Source: Bacillota bacterium (GTDB lineage Bacteria > Bacillota > UBA4882 > UBA8346). Taken from it: a stretch of DNA of 64,000 bases. The position numbers were made by a program, and so were the translations under genes. The stretch lies in contig JAEXDA010000002.1 of the NCBI GenBank assembly GCA_023401925.1, forward strand, positions 62,001 through 126,000. Reading direction: 5' to 3'. Shown here piece after piece: positions 61,012 to 64,000 of this stretch (position 1 is the stretch's first letter; every line of letters begins with the position of its first letter). The notes under the pieces were generated by a model. It was given only the letters and a program-made list of their open reading frames with translations, ran no database searches and was not told the DNA's origin.

Positions 61012-61692
61012 TTATGCTCCTGGTTTATAGGGTTTTCTGTACAAGTCTCTTTTTTTGAGGCCGTTTTTCCGCGCTAAAAATAACCAGCTTAGGTTGCCCA
61101 TGAATAAATATAACCATCTGGGGACATTCATCCTGATATTGATATTATCGGCCGTTTCCAAACTATCCTTTTGGAGATCCTGGCTGATTTTGGAAAATGC
61201 CTGATTGAGATGGCAAAAATTCTTTTTCATAAAGGAGGCATCCTTGGCTTCCAGTAACATCCCCCCTCCGCCAATTAGGATTCCAAAACGAAAATGAGCA
61301 TGGATATGACGGCTAAAGCTTTTGATTACCCGGACCGCTTCGAGATTAATGCCGGGTTCGGGGAAGCCGCAATTAACGACGGCATATATTTTCGGGCTGC
61401 GGGAATTGTTGTGTTCGACATCATAATGGGAATAATCCTCTAAAAACCGCATCAGAATACCTGGCAAACAAAAGATGTAAAGCGGGAACACAATGATAAC
61501 GGCATCCGCTTTGGCCAGGCTTTCAAAATCCTTATGGGTTCGATTTCTGGTGATGCTTTGGCGGACATCAATAAAAGTATGCGTGATACCGGGACCTTTA
61601 AGGACATTCCCGGCCATTTGTGCCAGAAGACTCGATGAGGATTCCTCGCAGTTCATTTTAGGACTGGCGCTTATGAAGACGATATTGCTCAT
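61012..61692 (-). CDS. Flavodoxin-fold NAD(P)H-dependent oxidoreductase (long form)
   Basis: A 226-residue protein with a flavodoxin-like fold: IVFISASPK at the FMN phosphate loop, ADAVIIVFPLYIFCLPGILMRFLEDY and a C-terminal hydrophobic patch (RWLYLFMGNLSWLFLARKNGL), which may touch the membrane. It overlaps the preceding flavoprotein gene by 4 bases, so the two are coupled. The substrate is unknown. Confidence 0.75.
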   Translation of the reverse strand: MSNIVFISASPKMNCEESSSSLLAQMAGNVLKGPGITHTFIDVRQSITRNRTHKDFESLAKADAVIIVFPLYIFCLPGILMRFLEDYSHYDVEHNNSRSPKIYAVVNCGFPEPGINLEAVRVIKSFSRHIHAHFRFGILIGGGGMLLEAKDASFMKKNFCHLNQAFSKISQDLQKDSLETADNINIRMNVPRWLYLFMGNLSWLFLARKNGLKKRDLYRKPYKPGA

Positions 61693-62258
61693 TCCTGCTT
61701 ACCCCCTACGGACTCAAATTCGATGGATTGAAATGCCTGTATAAAACTGTTCTCGCCGTCTTCTTTTTGATAGGTCAGAACTTCAAAAGAGCCCTGATGC
61801 TTTAAGGGAATGTCGCTAAACAACTGTCTGTCGTCATCGGGAATTTTATCGGCGTAACCGATAAGGATTCGTTTCGGATGGGTGGCATAACGCCAGGGAT
61901 GTTCGGTGAAACCTCTGGAATTGGTATTAAAAAACGGTAGTATGTTGGGAAGCCATCGATCAAGGGCATTTTTAATATTGGCGCTTACCTGGCCGAAAAC
62001 CACCGGGCTGATGTAAATTACAAAATCACTACGGTTATAAAATTGGTTGATCTCAGTCATTCTGTCGTTAATAACACATTCTCCGGGCTTTTTAATCCAA
62101 CAGCCAAAACAACCCATACAATAGGCGAGGTCATCCCTGCCGACCATGATGATTTCAGTTTCCAGTCCTTTTTTCTCCAAATAGGGAATGATAAAATTTT
62201 TCAACTTTTCAAACAGCGGGGTTTGCCCATCTTTATCAGCGATGACAGTAGCTATCAT
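61689..62258 (-). CDS. Flavodoxin family protein with CxGCxxC motif
   Basis: A 189-residue NAD(P)H-dependent FMN reductase-like protein. AYCMGCFGCWIKKPGECVINDRM is the iron-sulfur-flavoprotein-like signature near residue 50, and SDFVIYISPVVFGQVSANIKNALDRW fits the flavin-binding strand and helix. ATG at 62258 has ggagga six bases upstream; a longer frame reaches into the operator region. It is the first gene of a two-gene operon divergent from a TetR regulator. Confidence 0.82.
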   Translation of the reverse strand: MIATVIADKDGQTPLFEKLKNFIIPYLEKKGLETEIIMVGRDDLAYCMGCFGCWIKKPGECVINDRMTEINQFYNRSDFVIYISPVVFGQVSANIKNALDRWLPNILPFFNTNSRGFTEHPWRYATHPKRILIGYADKIPDDDRQLFSDIPLKHQGSFEVLTYQKEDGENSFIQAFQSIEFESVGGKQE

Positions 62259-62275
62259 AATGTTCCTCCTTCTAT

Positions 62276-62325
62276 TGTTTACATCGTCAACATCAGTATA
62301 AGGTATAATGTTTACTGTGTCAACA
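62276..62325 (-). promoter_or_regulatory. Promoter and twin operators of the flavoprotein operon
   Basis: On the minus strand TTGACA (62318-62323) and TATACT (62295-62300) are 17 bases apart. Two 17-bp imperfect palindromes, tgtttactgtgtcaaca (62309-62325) and tgtttacatcgtcaaca (62276-62292), cover the -35 and the start region. The neighbouring TetR protein is the likely ligand-controlled repressor. Confidence 0.7.
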
Positions 62326-62427
62326 TCGTAAAAGTTAAAATTCATAACGTATGAAGGGAATAATTTGATAAAATAGGATCTTGAAAGACTATTTGAGGCG
62401 TTATGGATTAGAAAGGATGAGCATTTT

Positions 62428-63054
62428 TTGGCGGAGAAAACCTATCATCGCGACAATCTCAAATCGCAATTGATTGAAGAAGGGCTAAAGCTGTTGGATC
62501 GGGAGGGATATGAAGAGTTTTCCTTACGAAAGGTGGCTAAGGGATGTAATGTAAGCCATACCGCTCCATACAGGCATTTTAAAAACAAGGACGAGCTGAT
62601 TGCCGCAATCGGCCAAGAAATCAACCGCAAGTTCAGTAATGCCCTTCTTGAATCGGTCCATCAATATCCGGATGACCCTAAAGCTCAATTGAAGGAAATG
62701 GGGTATTCTTATATCAAATTTTTCTCGGAAAATCCGGAATATCTGCGGTTGATTTTTTTAAGCGATATCAAACAACAGATGATGAAGAGCCTTCAAAGAT
62801 CAGAGGAATGTCCCATTTTTAACGATGAAAATAGCAACAATCCCTTTCAGATCTTATCGGATGCAGTGACTCGCTATAAAACGGAAATTCAGGATGATAT
62901 AGCTTCTTCAGTCGATCAAGATGCACTCACCTTATATTGCTGGGGCTTGGTGCACGGCATTGCGATACTGATTGCCAGAAAGGATTTCCCTTATCAGGGG
63001 GATAGCTTGGAACTGGTCAGGAAAATTATGTGGAACCATTCCGTTTTAAAATAA
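62428..63054 (+). CDS. TetR-family transcriptional regulator
   Basis: A 208-residue repressor. The N-terminal HTH (EEFSLRKVAKGCNVSHTAPYRHFKNKDELIAAIG) is followed by an all-helical ligand domain of the WHG/TetR_C_33 kind (LYCWGLVHGIAILIA). The start is TTG at 62428 with aaggatgag upstream. It is divergent from the flavoprotein pair and probably controls it. Confidence 0.88.
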   Translation: MAEKTYHRDNLKSQLIEEGLKLLDREGYEEFSLRKVAKGCNVSHTAPYRHFKNKDELIAAIGQEINRKFSNALLESVHQYPDDPKAQLKEMGYSYIKFFSENPEYLRLIFLSDIKQQMMKSLQRSEECPIFNDENSNNPFQILSDAVTRYKTEIQDDIASSVDQDALTLYCWGLVHGIAILIARKDFPYQGDSLELVRKIMWNHSVLK

Positions 63055-63071
63055 TGTCAGCGGAGGACTTA

Positions 63072-64000
63072 GTGGTGATTAATATTCTGTTTATTGCGAT
63101 TGTAGTTTTTTTAGGCCTTGATTTCATCATTTTAATGACCCTACTGGCCCGTTCGTCTCAAGGAAGGGATTACCGGCTGGAAGCTCGTCTGGATGCTTTC
63201 GAGAAAAGCCAGGAGAAAACGGAACGCTTCCTCCGGGAGGAGACTTTTAAGAACCGTGAAGAAAACCTCGGCAGCGCCAAATTGCTCCGGGAAGAGTTAA
63301 GCAACTCCTTTAAGATGGTGAGTGAAACCTTAATGGGTCGGATGAGTGAAATTGCCGGTTTGCAACGAAATCAGCTGGAAATTTTCTCAATCCAATTGAC
63401 AAGCCTCACCAAAAGCAATGAAGAAAAAATGGAACAAATGCGGCAGACTCTTGAGGATAAATTACGGCAGCTTCAGGAGGATAACGCCAAGAAACTGGAA
63501 CAAATGCGGGCTACTGTCGATGAAAAGTTGCATGAAACCTTGGAAAAAAGGTTGGGAGAGTCCTTTAAACTGGTCAGTGAAAGACTGGAGTTGGTTCACA
63601 AGGGATTGGGAGAGATGCAGACGTTGGCCACCGGCGTCGGCGATCTGAAGAAAGTGCTTACCAATATTAAAACCAGAGGTACCTGGGGCGAAATTCAATT
63701 GGGTAATCTCCTGGAACAGATTTTAGCCGTTGAACAGTATGAAACCAATGTAATCACCAAAAAAGGAAGCAATGAACGGGTCGAGTATGCCGTCAAATTG
63801 CCGGAAGAAGTATGGCTGCCCCTGGATGCCAAGTTTCCCCAAGAGGATTACCAGCGGCTTTTGGAAGCGCAGGAACAGGCGGATCCGGTTATGGTGGAAG
63901 AGTACGGCAAGCAATTGGAGGTCCGGATCAAAGCGGAAGCTAAGGATATCCGGGATAAGTACCTGGATCCCCCTTTTACGACAGACTTCGGCATCATGTT
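63072..64000 (+). CDS. rmuC: RmuC-family DNA recombination protein (3' end cut by window)
   Basis: The open frame runs off the window. It begins at GTG 63072 (or 63075) after ggagg, with a membrane segment (LFIAIVVFLGLDFIILMTLL), then a long coiled coil (about 35-185) and the start of the nuclease-like RmuC domain: TRGTWGEIQLGNLLEQIL, then EYAVKLP and LPLDAKFPQEDYQRLLEA. RmuC proteins limit inversions and are linked to recombination at repeats. The missing part should hold the rest of the PD-(D/E)XK-like fold. Confidence 0.88.
   Translation, partial: MVINILFIAIVVFLGLDFIILMTLLARSSQGRDYRLEARLDAFEKSQEKTERFLREETFKNREENLGSAKLLREELSNSFKMVSETLMGRMSEIAGLQRNQLEIFSIQLTSLTKSNEEKMEQMRQTLEDKLRQLQEDNAKKLEQMRATVDEKLHETLEKRLGESFKLVSERLELVHKGLGEMQTLATGVGDLKKVLTNIKTRGTWGEIQLGNLLEQILAVEQYETNVITKKGSNERVEYAVKLPEEVWLPLDAKFPQEDYQRLLEAQEQADPVMVEEYGKQLEVRIKAEAKDIRDKYLDPPFTTDFGIM

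Noticed and set aside
1..64000. CRISPR arrays, insertion sequences with transposase, prophage or integrative elements
   Set aside because: No regular spacer-repeat pattern, no transposase, integrase or phage structural genes were seen; the only repeats are the hairpin elements and the 42-bp array.

Overview
The window reads as a low-to-middle GC chromosome from an anaerobic, endospore-forming member of the Bacillota. The support is a SpoIIP gene, TTG and GTG starts behind strong GGAGG-type ribosome sites, sigma-A promoters with 17-base spacers, Fur and feoAB, a YitT-family protein, a B12 salvage cluster and a membrane-bound complex of the group 4 hydrogenase kind. Several genes also point to an outer membrane: a proteobacterial-type Prc protease, an RND pump with its adaptor, and two solute-binding proteins whose signal peptides lack a lipobox cysteine. 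A diderm, spore-forming lineage such as Limnochordia/Hydrogenispora-like or Negativicutes-like bacteria would fit. This is inference, because no outer-membrane protein gene is present. I see no tRNA, rRNA, CRISPR array, transposase or prophage.

Layout. 1-3.9 kb: polysaccharide deacetylase, a Fur-family regulator with its own Fur box, and feoA-feoB. 4-5.7 kb (minus strand): YitT-family protein and an SDR reductase. 5.9-10.2 kb: a cobalamin riboswitch with a terminator controls a btuF-C-D-like importer. 10.2-14.5 kb (minus): cobU-cobS-cobC-cbiB-cobD, for attaching the lower loop of cobalamin, headed by a wrecked cobT. 14.5-17.5 kb: two small unknown genes, spoIIP and a 42-bp tandem repeat. 17.5-21.1 kb (minus): Prc and a secreted beta-helix protein. 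21.3-28.5 kb: an atypical response regulator, a D,D-carboxypeptidase, and a MarR-adaptor-RND efflux operon. 28.8-32.5 kb: uppP, small unknown genes, nitroreductase and cheR. 32.5-36.9 kb: acpS, nnr, alr, a lipoyl-like protein and an anchored glucodextranase-C-like protein.

37-47.4 kb is the most interesting stretch. First comes a single gene fusing a class III aminotransferase to a domain resembling the cyanobacterial acyl-ACP reductase. It is followed by a six-gene operon built like hydrogenase-4 whose large subunit has lost all four nickel-binding cysteines, so it is an energy-converting hydrogenase-related (Ehr-type) complex rather than a hydrogenase.

47.4-53.6 kb: serS, a MarR-GNAT fusion under two palindromic operators, a TM1266-like ACT protein, a UbiA-family prenyltransferase, a GNAT enzyme, a decayed MerR-MFS locus and a secreted CAP-domain protein. 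53.9-60.9 kb: a ROK regulator and a sugar ABC importer without its ATPase, followed by a Gfo/Idh/MocA dehydrogenase and a frameshifted glycerate kinase. 61-63.1 kb: two flavodoxin-like reductases divergent from a TetR regulator, with paired operators. 63.1 kb to the end: rmuC, cut by the window edge.

A family of hairpin elements of about 115 bp (three full copies and one short relative) lies just after stop codons at 25.2, 51.3, 53.6 and 56.5 kb and looks like a MITE family.
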